Shown here: positions 56,101-64,000 of the stretch, one piece after another
Position numbering within the stretch: position 1 is the stretch's first letter
How the letters are laid out: each line of letters opens with the position of its first letter
From: Bedellia somnulentella
Taxonomy: Eukaryota > Arthropoda > Insecta > Lepidoptera > Bedelliidae
Direction: 5' to 3'
Assembly (NCBI GenBank): GCA_963576735.1
Contig: OY755178.1
Location: 11,470,001-11,534,000, forward strand
DNA length: 64,000 bases
Notes under the pieces: model-generated
The model's input: the letters and a program-made list of their open reading frames with translations, nothing else
What the model was told of the DNA's origin: nothing
Databases searched by the model: none
Program-made: the position numbers and the translations under genes

Positions 56101-59100
56101 CTCCGCGATGTAGGAATATGAGTGAGACGCTGCTATGTGCGTTTGAGTCCGCAGTAGTGTGCGCTCTAACATGACTCCCACAGTACTCCCCTCCTAGTCG
56201 ATACGACGATATCAAAGCTAGGAGGTACCTATTACCAATTACCAAATTCAGTGTGAGCAATGAGGCCGGTGATTGCATGCCTGTAGATACTCTGCTGAAT
56301 GAATGGTGTGGTGAGGTAAGCGAGGAATAGAAGTTGCGGGTAGATCGAGAAATGTAGTAGAAAGAAGCGTGTGTTCTTATCGAGGGGTCACCACTGTGGG
56401 AACAGCAAAGATATACTGGCCAGTACACCCTGCTGTGTACCAACTTATAATTTGTATCTATGCTTAACTCGAAAAACATTTACACTCCGCGATGTAGGAA
56501 TATGAGTGAGACGCTGCTATGTGCGTTTGAGTCCGCAGTAGTGTGCGCTCTAACATGACTCCCACAGGTTTAAAAGACCAAAGTAACTTTATCTATAGTC
56601 TTACAAATCGTAAATCTCTTTAACTCGATATTATTTATGTTAGATAAATTGTATAAATAAAACGCGGATGCATGCCTGTTTGTATGTATACTTGCTTGCT
56701 TGTTTGCATGCTTGGTTGCATGTCGGGGGGGTCGGGGGGCGAAAGCCCCCTGCAGACAAAGAAAAGTTAGGTCACATTTAGTTAGGTTAGGTTAGGTTAG
56801 ATTATATATAAAACGAGCGAGCGTAGCGCAGCGGAGCGAACACCTAAATGCCTGATGCATGCCTATATGCATACTTGCTTGCTTGCATGCTTGCTACATA
56901 TAGGGGACGGGGGGCGGGGTATACTACTTACATAAAATATGCCTGCAAAATTATTCGTAGCATTATATCATATCATTCAATACATCTGTATTTCAAATGT
57001 ATGGAAAATGATTTTTTGGAATAGTGATTATTCGGAAAAGCAATATTGCGGAATTAAGGTATATCTGGTTTTTGATTCTGTGGGAATCCGTTCTAGTGGT
57101 TAATCATAATGATAGTAAAGAAAAAACAAGTCAATCGATAATCTGGAATGTAAGATTATGGTATTTGAAATTTCGGTGAAACAATTTTATGGCAATTAAA
57201 AAAAAGTCGATTAGTTTTCGGTAAAATAATATTAGGGTTTAAAAGTTTCGGATATACAGTATGTAACCGTTCTTTGCCAATGCAGATGAGCATTTTAGGC
57301 TTAAAAGAACATCTACTTGTTTGTTGAATTTAGAGCATGCTTTAAGGGCGTCTCCGGAAAAATAGGTTGATATTGATTGTTTGGAAATTCTATAAAGTCT
57401 GATTTGATAATATTGATATGACATGAATAAAATATATGTTGGTGATTAGTTCATGGTGTTAAAATTTGATGTTTAACATTTTAATAATTTGTTGAAAAAT
57501 ATGATGAAAAAAATTTAATTGGAACATGCTTTGTTTTCATAAAAACCGTATAGGCTCCACTGGCATAATATACATGTAAACTCATTATGTGTCTATATAC
57601 GCGTAGCTTTAGGATCTGTAACTTTGATGTTTAACTTTTCATTATAGTTATTCAATAAAACTAAATAAACTACATTTATCCTGCGCGCGCGTCACTCTCA
57701 GTAAATTTGACGTAAGAGTGAGCGCAATAGCTGCAAAATGCGGGGAGGCCCTTAAGCAAAAACTAGTAAAAATAACAACTTTGAATATTAGGTTATCAAC
57801 TATGAAAACGTAAGCTACTGGGTGATTTATTATTCTTTTGCTCTTACAACGAATATCGATCTAGTACGGTTATGTAGAAGTAATTAAGCTAACTAGCTTG
57901 GATTTGGAAGAGATCAAATTGTTATATGTACGACATGCAAAGCCCTGAGGATAATATTTGTATAGTCATCTTTTAGGGTTAGGCTTTAGCTAGTCGGTAC
58001 GGACAATTTTGGGCTGTGGAGTAAATGTTAGACTTACCTCATATTCTATCATAAATATCACAGCACAAATAACAACCGCCGCGAGGGACGCCTTAGGAAT
58101 AAAGTAGAAGTACGGAGTGAGAAGACTTAACGCTAGCAACACCAATACACCTGCAATAAAAAAATCTCGCTTAGTTACTTATACTTACACCCATTGTTCT
58201 CATTTGGGTAGGCAGAGACTCTAGATCGCCACTTTGCACGATCCTGATAAATCTTTTTTGCTTCCCTCATGTTTATTATTCTTCGCATATATGCTCTTTT
58301 ATTCTTCCCTGTTCGGATTGGATTTACAAGTATTGTAATGTAGATAGAAATGGCCGTAGAGAACGATAACAGAGGACACATTTAGATCAATGTGACGTTA
58401 AATACATGTGACGTTACATACATGTGACGGACGCTAAACTGTACTATTGCGAGTAATTTTTTTTTCTGAAAGTAACTGTGCAAAGCCATAAAATAGCAGT
58501 GCTAAAATCGGGTATTTAAAGACATAACATAAAATATTTATACTTGATTCATATCGTTTATGGGCATTACTGAATTAAAAAACGTAAAGAAGAAGCAATA
58601 GCCTTTGATATTTAATTCTGTGTATTTTTAAATGTTTTCCCATATTTGATGTGCAATAAAGAGTTTTCTATTCTATTCTATCCTAATAGTTAATAGTGGA
58701 GTGGTTAAGATCAAATTATTTCCACTGAAAACAATTTGTATTTAAAAGCATTTTTCTACGCGATAATAATTGATTAATCGCGCAATTAATCAATAAACAC
58801 GTTTTTGAACTTGACACGGTCATCACGGTATCACATAATAATAATGAATGTTAGTTATCTGAATAGATATTGGAGTACCTTATCAGATAACACAAAATCA
58901 TTATTACTTTTGCTATGTCATTCTTTCATGCCTATTGCATTAGCCGCTTATCTATCAATATCGGTTACACATATATGTAGAATATATATGGTGATATAAA
59001 AACAAACTAATAATACTTAATCCTTTTATCTAAGGTGCGTGTTTATGAAGTACATGGTGCAAGCAAGCCTCATTTTCCCATACTATCAGAATACTTATTG

Positions 59101-62100
59101 AATAAAACGAATGTACCATGGTTTAATGTCAAAGTAGAAACAAACAAAGATATCGAAAAATCCGCACATATTTTGATGTTGAAGAATAAATAATGTGGAC
59201 TTTTAGTTAATAAAAAGAAATAGATAGGAAAGATTTCCCGTACCTCAAAGATTCACATTTATTAATCACACGATAAAAATCATGATATTCACATTTTTAG
59301 CGCCATGCATCTTAGAAAGGATGGTAGAGTAGGTAATACTTCTAAAAATTACTTGAAATTTTGTCAACTGTTATACAGAGAATTTACTTTTTTTCTAGAC
59401 AGTGCATTCTCTTGCTTACTACGAATATACATATACTTTTTATACAAACCAAACCCAAAAAATACCTGTATAAAGACCACCAAACTGCGTGGCGACTCCA
59501 CTAGCATGGTTGACGGCACTTCTTGAGAACGAACCAGTTATCGGCATTCCACTGAAGAATGATCCCAGAACATTAGCCAGGGATAACGTTAGAAGTTCCT
59601 GAGTAGCGTCTACTGACTCGCCACTGGCTGAAACAATATACCTTTTATTAATACGTAAAGTAATTTTAGGAACATTTTTAAGAAAAAGGTAAATCGGTTA
59701 AGAATAAAAAGGTTTACTGTTGAGTTAGTATCCCATAATACAAGTCTAACTTAGTTTGGGGCTAAATTGAGTTGTGTATAATATGTCAGTATCTATTTAT
59801 TTATTTTATTTATATCCAGAACGAGAACGTGATCGATATGCGATGCGGTTTGAAACCCATCACCAAAAACCGTTATTTCACAATCTTTGCCCCTCTCAAC
59901 TTTTAAAAGTTGCTGAGGATATCCTGATTTCGAATCTCTGGCTATCCCTTCTAGGTATTTATAGGATAAAGCATGTATGTATGAATTGAGAATCTCCTTC
60001 ATTTTAAAGTACAAATAAGTCCGAAAAGTACAAGCGGGCGAAGATACTGGCGGAAGCTAGTTATTTATAAACGTAAATCTACCGATGACAGATAACCCCA
60101 AAAAAGTTGATAAGCCAGTTACAACCACCATTTAATATGCGGAAGTTGATAAACACACGTATAATGAATAAATTTAAATGCCAAATTTATTTAAGCATCT
60201 TTTGTAGAACACGTTTCGCTGAAGGAAAAATTTGAATATTTAGCATAGCAATCACTAATTTATTAAGAATTTTTACTCCGGCTTTTGATTCCTGTTCAGG
60301 GACTTACAGGCTTTTGATTTTACCTTGGGTCGTACACTGATTCTATTAACAACATGACTCCAAATAAATATAATAATATTGTATAATTTAAAATCATTTT
60401 AAAGAGACCGTACAGCTAATAAGAAAATATTCACAATTCAATTAAGTGTAGTCTTATTTTACTGAATGGACTCAGACTGACTTAGCGAGCCTAAGAATTT
60501 TAACAAAAGATTGAATTTAATTATTTTATGTATATTTTATGTTTCTAATTTACATTTTATATTAGTTTCTTTTTTGTAAGTTAAAATTTTACTGTTCAAA
60601 TTTTACCCAAGTATTTTTACGCATTTATGTCTTTCTCAGTTTGTTTTGTAATTCATTTATTTCTTACTAGTGGTCCGCCCCGGCTTCGCACGGATGGTTT
60701 TAAATACTGTCTACTGCTTACCCCCTACGATATTAAGTTTGATGATATATATCCTATGTCCTTTTCCTTGTTCTAAGCTACCTCTCCAACAATTTTCAGC
60801 CAGATCGGTTCATCTGTTCTCGAGTTATAAATTGTGTAACTAATACCACTTTCTTTTATATATATAGATATATAGTCTGAATGTTGTACTTTCGCCGGCC
60901 GAATTAAGCTGATGGCACTGGCTGAAAATCGGCGCCACGGTTGGTGACATCATCATCTGTGGCAACATGCTGAGCCAGTGACCAATACACTGCATAAGGC
61001 TGCATTTTTATGTTTTTATTTTTACTTATATTCTTTTGTTGTTATTGTTTAGCACTATGTTTTTTTTACTATTTGTTGTGTATTTCCTTGTGCACTGGAT
61101 AAAGCCTTTATCTCTCCTGTTTTTTTTCTTTTTTAGTCGCTTTGTAGTCTAATCTTTGAATACACTAACTAATTTCTTTGTGGGTGACTTCAGAGACGTC
61201 TTAGGGTATATTGGCTTTTTAAGTAATTGTTGGGACAATTGGGATGGAGACTCATAAATAACCGTTTATAGTCGTGTCATATGATTCAGTTATATTATTT
61301 TAATAAGATGTGCGTACTGTCCAAGTTGTGGTTTTGCCCTGTTTTCAAATTTTGTGGTCTTTGTGCACATCTACCGAAATGAAAGAGGGTTTGAAAATAA
61401 GATATCGCCAACAATTCATTCTCTGTAACTAGCTTTGGCTGACGACTGGCTCAAGACGTCAAAGAAGACAATGAAACAATAAGTGGAACTTGCGAATTGT
61501 AATAGTCATGCAAATAACCATATAATATACACGATTGGTTGCAATAAATTTTTACGAATAAATTAAATTTTAATATCTTATGATATTATTATAGTTTTTT
61601 GAATAAATAAAAAACGTATCGATTTGTTGGTATAAGGCAAATGGAACAAGGATGTAGTGAATATATTGGAATATGGAGAAATGTCACATACCACGCTTTT
61701 ATATTTTTTGTACTTTACGCGTCGGGCACTCTGAACATTGGCGGTTGTTAATAACTATAATAAATAACATGACAATGAGAATTGGTAACTTTAATAAAAA
61801 AAAACTTACCGAATGCTTTCGCAATAGCAACGTTTCCCAAAACACTAATAATAGGAACTAAAACAATGGACGAGCCCAGATCTGACAGCATTTCTATAAA
61901 CGAGACTTTCGTTTCACCAACTGTCGTCCCGAATGGTGGTAGTTGAACAGGAGGCAGCCCGGATCTACAAAGGCATAAAATATATAAATTCTAATCGGAT
62001 AAATAAAAAAGAAACAATATAACATCAATGATTTTATCTCGATTATTTAAAAACACATCGATTACTTTACTTATTAATTCTAACGTGTCGAATATTACAC

Positions 62101-62718
62101 ATTTTCTGATCAATGTGAGATGTTCGTATGATAAACATCAATTAATATACTCCTTCTATTGAACTTCTTTATCGTACTAACTTTGAAGCGGGCATGATGT
62201 GACGGTAACCAGAGTACCTTATCATTTTGTAAGTATTAAAAATACTCTAGTCACTTCTTCCTTATGAAAATAGTTTTGAAAGGAAAAGTGATTTTTAATT
62301 CTGAAGCTCTGGTTACCCCTATATACTTATATTCACAGCTGTGACTATAAGTATATATGTAAAATACTTTTCAATGAATTAACGTACGTTACTATACACA
62401 TTATCTCTTCGCACGGCGCCGTAAGCAATAGCATAGCACACTAAGTTTTAAACCAGTCGCAACTTCTGCCAAGTGAACTCCACTAGTAATAAATACAGCA
62501 TCGTACGACAGTATGAAACTCAGAATACAGCTTCGGCATAATAAAATTACTTACCTAACTGATCCAGTGAGTTTGAAAGGTCCCCCGGCCTCGGTTTCCA
62601 ACGTGTATGCAACAACCGAGCATATTATAACCACGATTGCATTCCGGGAAGTTGAGAGAAGCCATAACGCCTTCTTCAATCCCTTTTGACTTGGCGGTAG
62701 TCGCATGTCTTTCATTTT
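52969..62718 (-). CDS. SLC26-family anion transporter, C-terminal 428 aa
   Basis: Eight exons on the minus strand (high to low): 62555-62718, 61810-61964, 59466-59627, 58038-58150, 55484-55657, 54587-54737, 53773-53946 and 52969-53162. All have GT-AG borders and matching phases; 1287 bp including TGA. SLC26 proteins are multi-pass membrane exchangers of sulfate, chloride, bicarbonate or oxalate with a cytosolic STAS domain. Visible here are the second half of the membrane domain ([57 protein letters not shown]) and the STAS domain ([37 protein letters not shown]). The sequence most resembles the sodium-independent sulfate transporter (SLC26A11-like) group of insects, by memory of the family. 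The N-terminal half and start codon lie beyond the right edge. Introns hold many transposon insertions. Confidence 0.9.
53263..53445 (+). repeat. SINE family B relic in SLC26 intron
   Basis: GAGTCATGTGATACTGTAAT, GAACTCTGAACATAAGTTCC and TTAGTACCTCTGCCATGCCT keep the B order; heavily diverged. Confidence 0.55.
53505..53770 (-). pseudogene. Two partial copies of the second STAS exon
   Basis: Tandem partial copies downstream of the real exon. The nearer one (about 53603-53716) keeps [20 protein letters not shown] and the donor end [13 protein letters not shown], but has a deletion at its 5' side and no acceptor. The farther one (about 53505-53545) keeps only a short shared core. Spacing is ~168-169 bp. 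They differ from the real exon by several substitutions, so they are not simple assembly duplicates. Confidence 0.75.
53773..53946 (-). CDS. SLC26 exon: STAS domain part 2
   Basis: 174 bp, phase 1 both ends: [37 protein letters not shown] and [15 protein letters not shown]. It carries the ADFTAA stretch that follows the LDC strand of STAS domains in this family. Acceptor TTATTTTCAG, donor CAAG|GTAATT. Confidence 0.9.
54168..54300 (-). pseudogene. Partial copy of the first STAS exon
   Basis: Minus-strand CTGTACTTTCCCGGGACTAC through CATCAGACAGTTCGTGG, AAGAAACAAGGGGGGTGTAG and TGTTAG|GTGAGA. It lacks the exon's 5' part and has a deletion at the GVE codons plus a Leu-to-Arg change (VVRDC). It is ~403 bp from the real exon, or ~177 bp once the later family A insertion between them is subtracted. 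Confidence 0.8.
54323..54549 (+). repeat. Family A copy in SLC26 intron
   Basis: GTGAAGTGTCCGCTTAGAAT to GCAGTGAGTATTTGTATGTA. It inserted between the real STAS exon and its partial copy, so the exon duplication is older. Confidence 0.78.
54587..54737 (-). CDS. SLC26 exon: STAS domain part 1
   Basis: 151 bp, phase 0 in, 1 out: [37 protein letters not shown] and [13 protein letters not shown]. The NSLYFP strand and VVLDC core are STAS hallmarks of this family. Acceptor TATTTTTACAG, donor TTAG|GTGAGA. Confidence 0.92.
55291..55440 (-). pseudogene. Partial copy of the last membrane exon
   Basis: Repeats the 3' ~130 bp of exon 55484-55657 at a ~178-bp offset: [37 protein letters not shown] and AEVTT|GTGAGA. 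The open frame and donor are kept, but the first ~14 codons are missing. No acceptor gives the phase 0 needed after the previous exon. A weaker echo may lie at 55150-55190. Confidence 0.8.
55484..55657 (-). CDS. SLC26 exon: last membrane segments
   Basis: 174 bp, phase 0 both ends: [39 protein letters not shown] and [19 protein letters not shown]. Two hydrophobic helices, then the start of the cytosolic region; MWR..RAD.VP and LLY.SARP are family-typical. Acceptor CTCTATTACAG, donor ACG|GTGAGA. Confidence 0.92.
56011..56566 (-). mobile_element. TRIM-like LTR mini-retrotransposon
   Basis: Two identical 172-bp direct repeats (56011-56182 and 56395-56566) beginning TGTGGGAA and ending CTCCCACA, around 212 bp of internal sequence, with a 4-bp duplication GGTT (56007-56010 and 56567-56570). 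Read on the minus strand, the internal part starts TGGTGACCCCTCGATAAG, like the primer-site region of insect Ty3/gypsy-type elements (inference). It ends AGGAGGGGAG three bases before the LTR, a good polypurine tract. No coding capacity. Identical LTRs point to a young insertion. Located in the SLC26 intron between 55657 and 58038, in sense with the gene. Confidence 0.85.
56640..56945 (+). repeat. Unclassified element with TTAGG run and G-rich hairpin
   Basis: Two related ~70-bp direct segments (GATGCATGCCTGTTTGTATG at 56667 and GATGCATGCCTATATGCATA at 56856, each followed by CTTGCTTGC repeats and a G-run). They flank a hairpin GGGGGGCGAAAGCCCCC, GTTAGGTTAGGTTAGGTTAG and AAAACGAGCGAGCGTAGCGC. 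The last two blocks recur inside the MITE at 20.7-21.0 kb. Confidence 0.6.
56946..58037. other. SLC26 intron sequence, nothing recognised
   Basis: AT-rich intron; no repeat or exon identified. Confidence 0.45.
58038..58150 (-). CDS. SLC26 exon: membrane helices
   Basis: 113 bp, phase 1 in, 0 out: [38 protein letters not shown]. Two helices joined by the conserved FIPKA.LAA.. segment. Acceptor TTTTTTTATTGCAG directly after a LINE tail, donor GAG|GTAAGT. Confidence 0.93.
58172..58335 (-). mobile_element. RTE-like LINE 3' stub abutting a splice acceptor
   Basis: Minus-strand frame [38 protein letters not shown] and the tail GGGTGTAAGTATAAGTAACT. The tail ends about 20 bp upstream of the acceptor AG of exon 58038-58150, sense to the host gene. 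Confidence 0.8.
58336..59465. other. SLC26 intron, nothing recognised
   Basis: AT-rich; no element assigned beyond the LINE stub at its downstream edge. Confidence 0.4.
59466..59627 (-). CDS. SLC26 exon: conserved transport motif
   Basis: 162 bp, phase 1 both ends: [40 protein letters not shown] and [15 protein letters not shown]. The P(I/V)[12 protein letters not shown] segment is among the most conserved in SLC26/SulP carriers. Acceptor ATATTGTTTCAG, donor ACAG|GTATTT. Confidence 0.94.
59723..59800 (+). repeat. SINE family C 3' fragment
   Basis: TGAGTTAGTATCCCATAATA, CAAGTCTAACTTAGTTTGGG and a tail of ATTTATTTA type. Confidence 0.75.
59838..59978 (+). repeat. Family A 3' half
   Basis: GATGCGGTTTGAAACCCATC to CTAGGTATTTATAGG and GCATGTATGTATG. 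Confidence 0.72.
59979..60664. other. SLC26 intron, nothing recognised
   Basis: AT-rich; no assignment. Confidence 0.4.
60665..60882 (+). repeat. Dispersed lepidopteran repeat (GTCCGCCCCGG type)
   Basis: ACTAGTGGTCCGCCCCGGCT, TCGCACGGATGGTTTTAAAT, then CTACCTCTCCAACAATTTTC, AGCCAGATCGGTTCATCTGT, ending ATATATATAGAT. The layout is familiar from many lepidopteran genomes. Confidence 0.65.
60883..61189. other. Possible LINE/SINE 3' region
   Basis: GCCGGCCGAATTAAGCTGAT, GGCACTGGCTGAAAATCGGC and a T-rich run ending GGATAAAGCCTTTATCTC look like the 3' untranslated end of a retroelement, but no coding part is attached. Confidence 0.35.
61190..61275 (+). repeat. Family A scrap
   Basis: TTAGGGTATATTGGCTTTTT, AAGTAATTGTTGGGACAATT and GGGATGGAGACTCAT match the middle of family A. 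Confidence 0.5.
61276..61809. other. SLC26 intron, nothing recognised
   Basis: AT-rich; no assignment. Confidence 0.4.
61810..61964 (-). CDS. SLC26 exon: membrane helix after linker
   Basis: 155 bp, phase 2 in, 1 out: [40 protein letters not shown] and [11 protein letters not shown]. The G(L/I)PP..LP linker and a hydrophobic helix follow the previous exon directly. Acceptor GCCTTTGTAG, donor TTCG|GTAAGT. Confidence 0.93.
61965..62554. other. SLC26 intron with family A scrap
   Basis: TTCTGAAGCTCTGGTTACCC and CTATAAGTATATATG near 62299-62358 are a family A 3' scrap; the rest is unassigned. Confidence 0.45.
62555..62718 (-). CDS. SLC26 exon, most upstream in window
   Basis: 164 bp, phase 0 in, 2 out: [40 protein letters not shown] and [15 protein letters not shown]. 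The W(L/I)(L/I)S(T/S)(S/A)RNA.VV helix and PFKLTG loop are family-typical. Acceptor TTTTTTCTAG, donor TTAG|GTAAGT. The internal ATGs are not starts: the splice acceptor and missing upstream helices show the protein continues. Confidence 0.93.
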
Positions 62719-63949
62719 CTAGAAAAAATATTACTATATATACTTTTTTAAACTCATAGGTGCACTAATATGAAAACGGATAAATAAATAAATTTTAGTA
62801 AATAGTTCACTTTTAGTATTCATTTTTAGAAGTCATTACTTTAAGGAAACTGATAAATTTTTAAAAGAATTTATTATTTCTTCAGGAGAGGTAGCTAATT
62901 TATTTACTAAAAACACAAGACTAAGAAGAATAACTACAAAAAATAATTAAGTAATAGATCGAAGTTAATTTTATTCATGCAAGTTGTGCAAAACGCCTTT
63001 GTATCTTTGATAATTAATAATTAACATAAGGCGTCATTGTTACAAACGAAATGGATCTAGTTATCTACGTATAGATATGATTTGCATTTAAAAACTAAGG
63101 CAACTGTCTTCTCTCTGGTACATTTTATTTTTTGCTAATCTTAGCGATACAAGGTAACCTAACCTAACAACGTTTTGTAAGTTTGTTTTCTGTGATATAT
63201 TTTGTTTGGTTTACTCCAATGAATATTAGTTAATAATAAAATTCATCTAAAGGTCCCATTGTAATGTCCCATATTTGTAATGAATATGCTTTGGAACCAT
63301 TAAACAGATTTTAATTATTCTTGCATCATAAGAATCCTACAATGTTATTCGCTCTAAAACTAAACAGTTTTGATGTTTTATGAATTTATTTTTTAGACCT
63401 CATTATTTTACGTGTTTTACTAAGATAGATAATAATTCAAAAATTAAGTTAAATTGTATTTGAAATTTTAAGCAATACATAACAATGGTCAGGATGAAAA
63501 CAATATAAAAAAAACTAAAAGTCTGTATCAGTAATTTATACGTGAATACTCGTAGTTTACCGTGCGGGCAATTGTTTGGTTTGACGCAGTTATATGTTAT
63601 CTTATAGTTTTATAGAACAATTTACATAGAAAAACGTAAAGTAAACAAGCTTCAATTAGCATATGTATTCTTGCTTTATGCTTGTTGGAAAGAAAAGACG
63701 AATATTCAATAAGATGAATACAACAGACCACATTAATAGCCACCGCATTTCTATAGATATTGTCCGATATAATTCTATACGGCGACACCAAGCGTATATA
63801 TTGTAATGAATTAATAAATATATCGAAGATACGTAGAAATAGAGGTTTTTTTGTGGATATCTTTACCAATAGTCTTTATTTTACCATTTCCAGATTTAGC
63901 CGAGGAAATTCTGATTCTGAATTTATGTTCTGATAAATATAACACAGAA
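62719..63949. other. SLC26 intron to window edge
   Basis: No further exon found. A 90-codon minus-strand frame at 63597-63869 has no membrane-helix pattern of the family and no good splice borders. Confidence 0.5.
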
Positions 63950-64000
63950 CCAATAAGCCCCAAACTAAGTACAACTTAATGATTTGTATTATGAGTAACT
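63950..64000 (-). repeat. SINE family C 3' fragment at window edge
   Basis: Minus strand: AGTTACTCATAATACAAATC and GTACTTAGTTTGGGGCTTAT, the C family 3' body, cut by the window end. Confidence 0.65.

Noticed and set aside
56096..56479. 127-codon minus-strand frame
   Set aside because: It spans parts of both LTRs and the interior of the TRIM element; no family similarity.
63597..63869. 90-codon frame as an upstream SLC26 exon
   Set aside because: The sequence lacks the helix and loop motifs expected upstream of LWLLSTSRN, and its borders are not plausible splice sites.
1..64000. CRISPR arrays, bacterial operons, rRNA
   Set aside because: No regularly spaced repeats, ribosome-binding sites or rRNA motifs; gene structure is intron-exon.

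Overview
The window reads as nuclear DNA of a moth or butterfly (Lepidoptera). It is AT-rich, its genes are split by GT-AG introns, short runs of the insect telomeric unit TTAGG occur, and it is packed with transposon relics, including two dispersed repeats typical of lepidopteran genomes (ends reading GGGTTCCGTA / AAGTGCGAGTCGG, and GTCCGCCCCGGCTTCGCACGG). No bacterial feature, CRISPR array, rRNA gene or convincing functional tRNA gene was seen.

Layout. 1-39.4 kb holds no recognisable host gene. It is a mosaic of (i) a very abundant ~250-bp SINE-like family, here called family A, with about 20 clear and several decayed copies and (TATG)n 3' tails; (ii) two tRNA-headed SINE families, B (~370 bp) and C (~250 bp); (iii) a terminal-inverted-repeat element, D, that carries a tRNA-like sequence; (iv) 5'-truncated LINEs, two with long uninterrupted reverse transcriptase frames (19.2-20.7 kb +, 35.7-37.5 kb -), plus many LINE 3' stubs; (v) MITEs. 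39.4-50.4 kb (+) is a host gene for a secreted, poly-aspartate-rich protein with a TATA promoter, symmetric phase-1 exons and a likely choice between a short (289 aa) and a long (560 aa) product. 52.9-62.7 kb (-) is the 3' part of an SLC26-family anion transporter gene: eight exons, transmembrane half plus STAS domain, stop codon at 52969-52971. Its 5' exons lie beyond the right edge. The two genes converge on a ~2.5 kb spacer.

How the parts relate. Family A ends in the same ~40-bp 3' sequence and (TATG)n tail as the 19.2-kb LINE, so that LINE lineage is the likely engine that copied family A; target-site duplications of 6-12 bp around several copies support target-primed insertion. TE 3' ends lie within about 20 bp of two splice acceptors, one in each host gene. 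The SLC26 gene also contains a 556-bp terminal-repeat retrotransposon in miniature with identical 172-bp LTRs, and partial tandem copies of three consecutive exons with unit sizes near 170-178 bp. The least familiar items are the family A / LINE partnership, the tRNA-like TIR element, the exon stutter in SLC26, and the acidic secreted protein with its unrecognised C-terminal domain.
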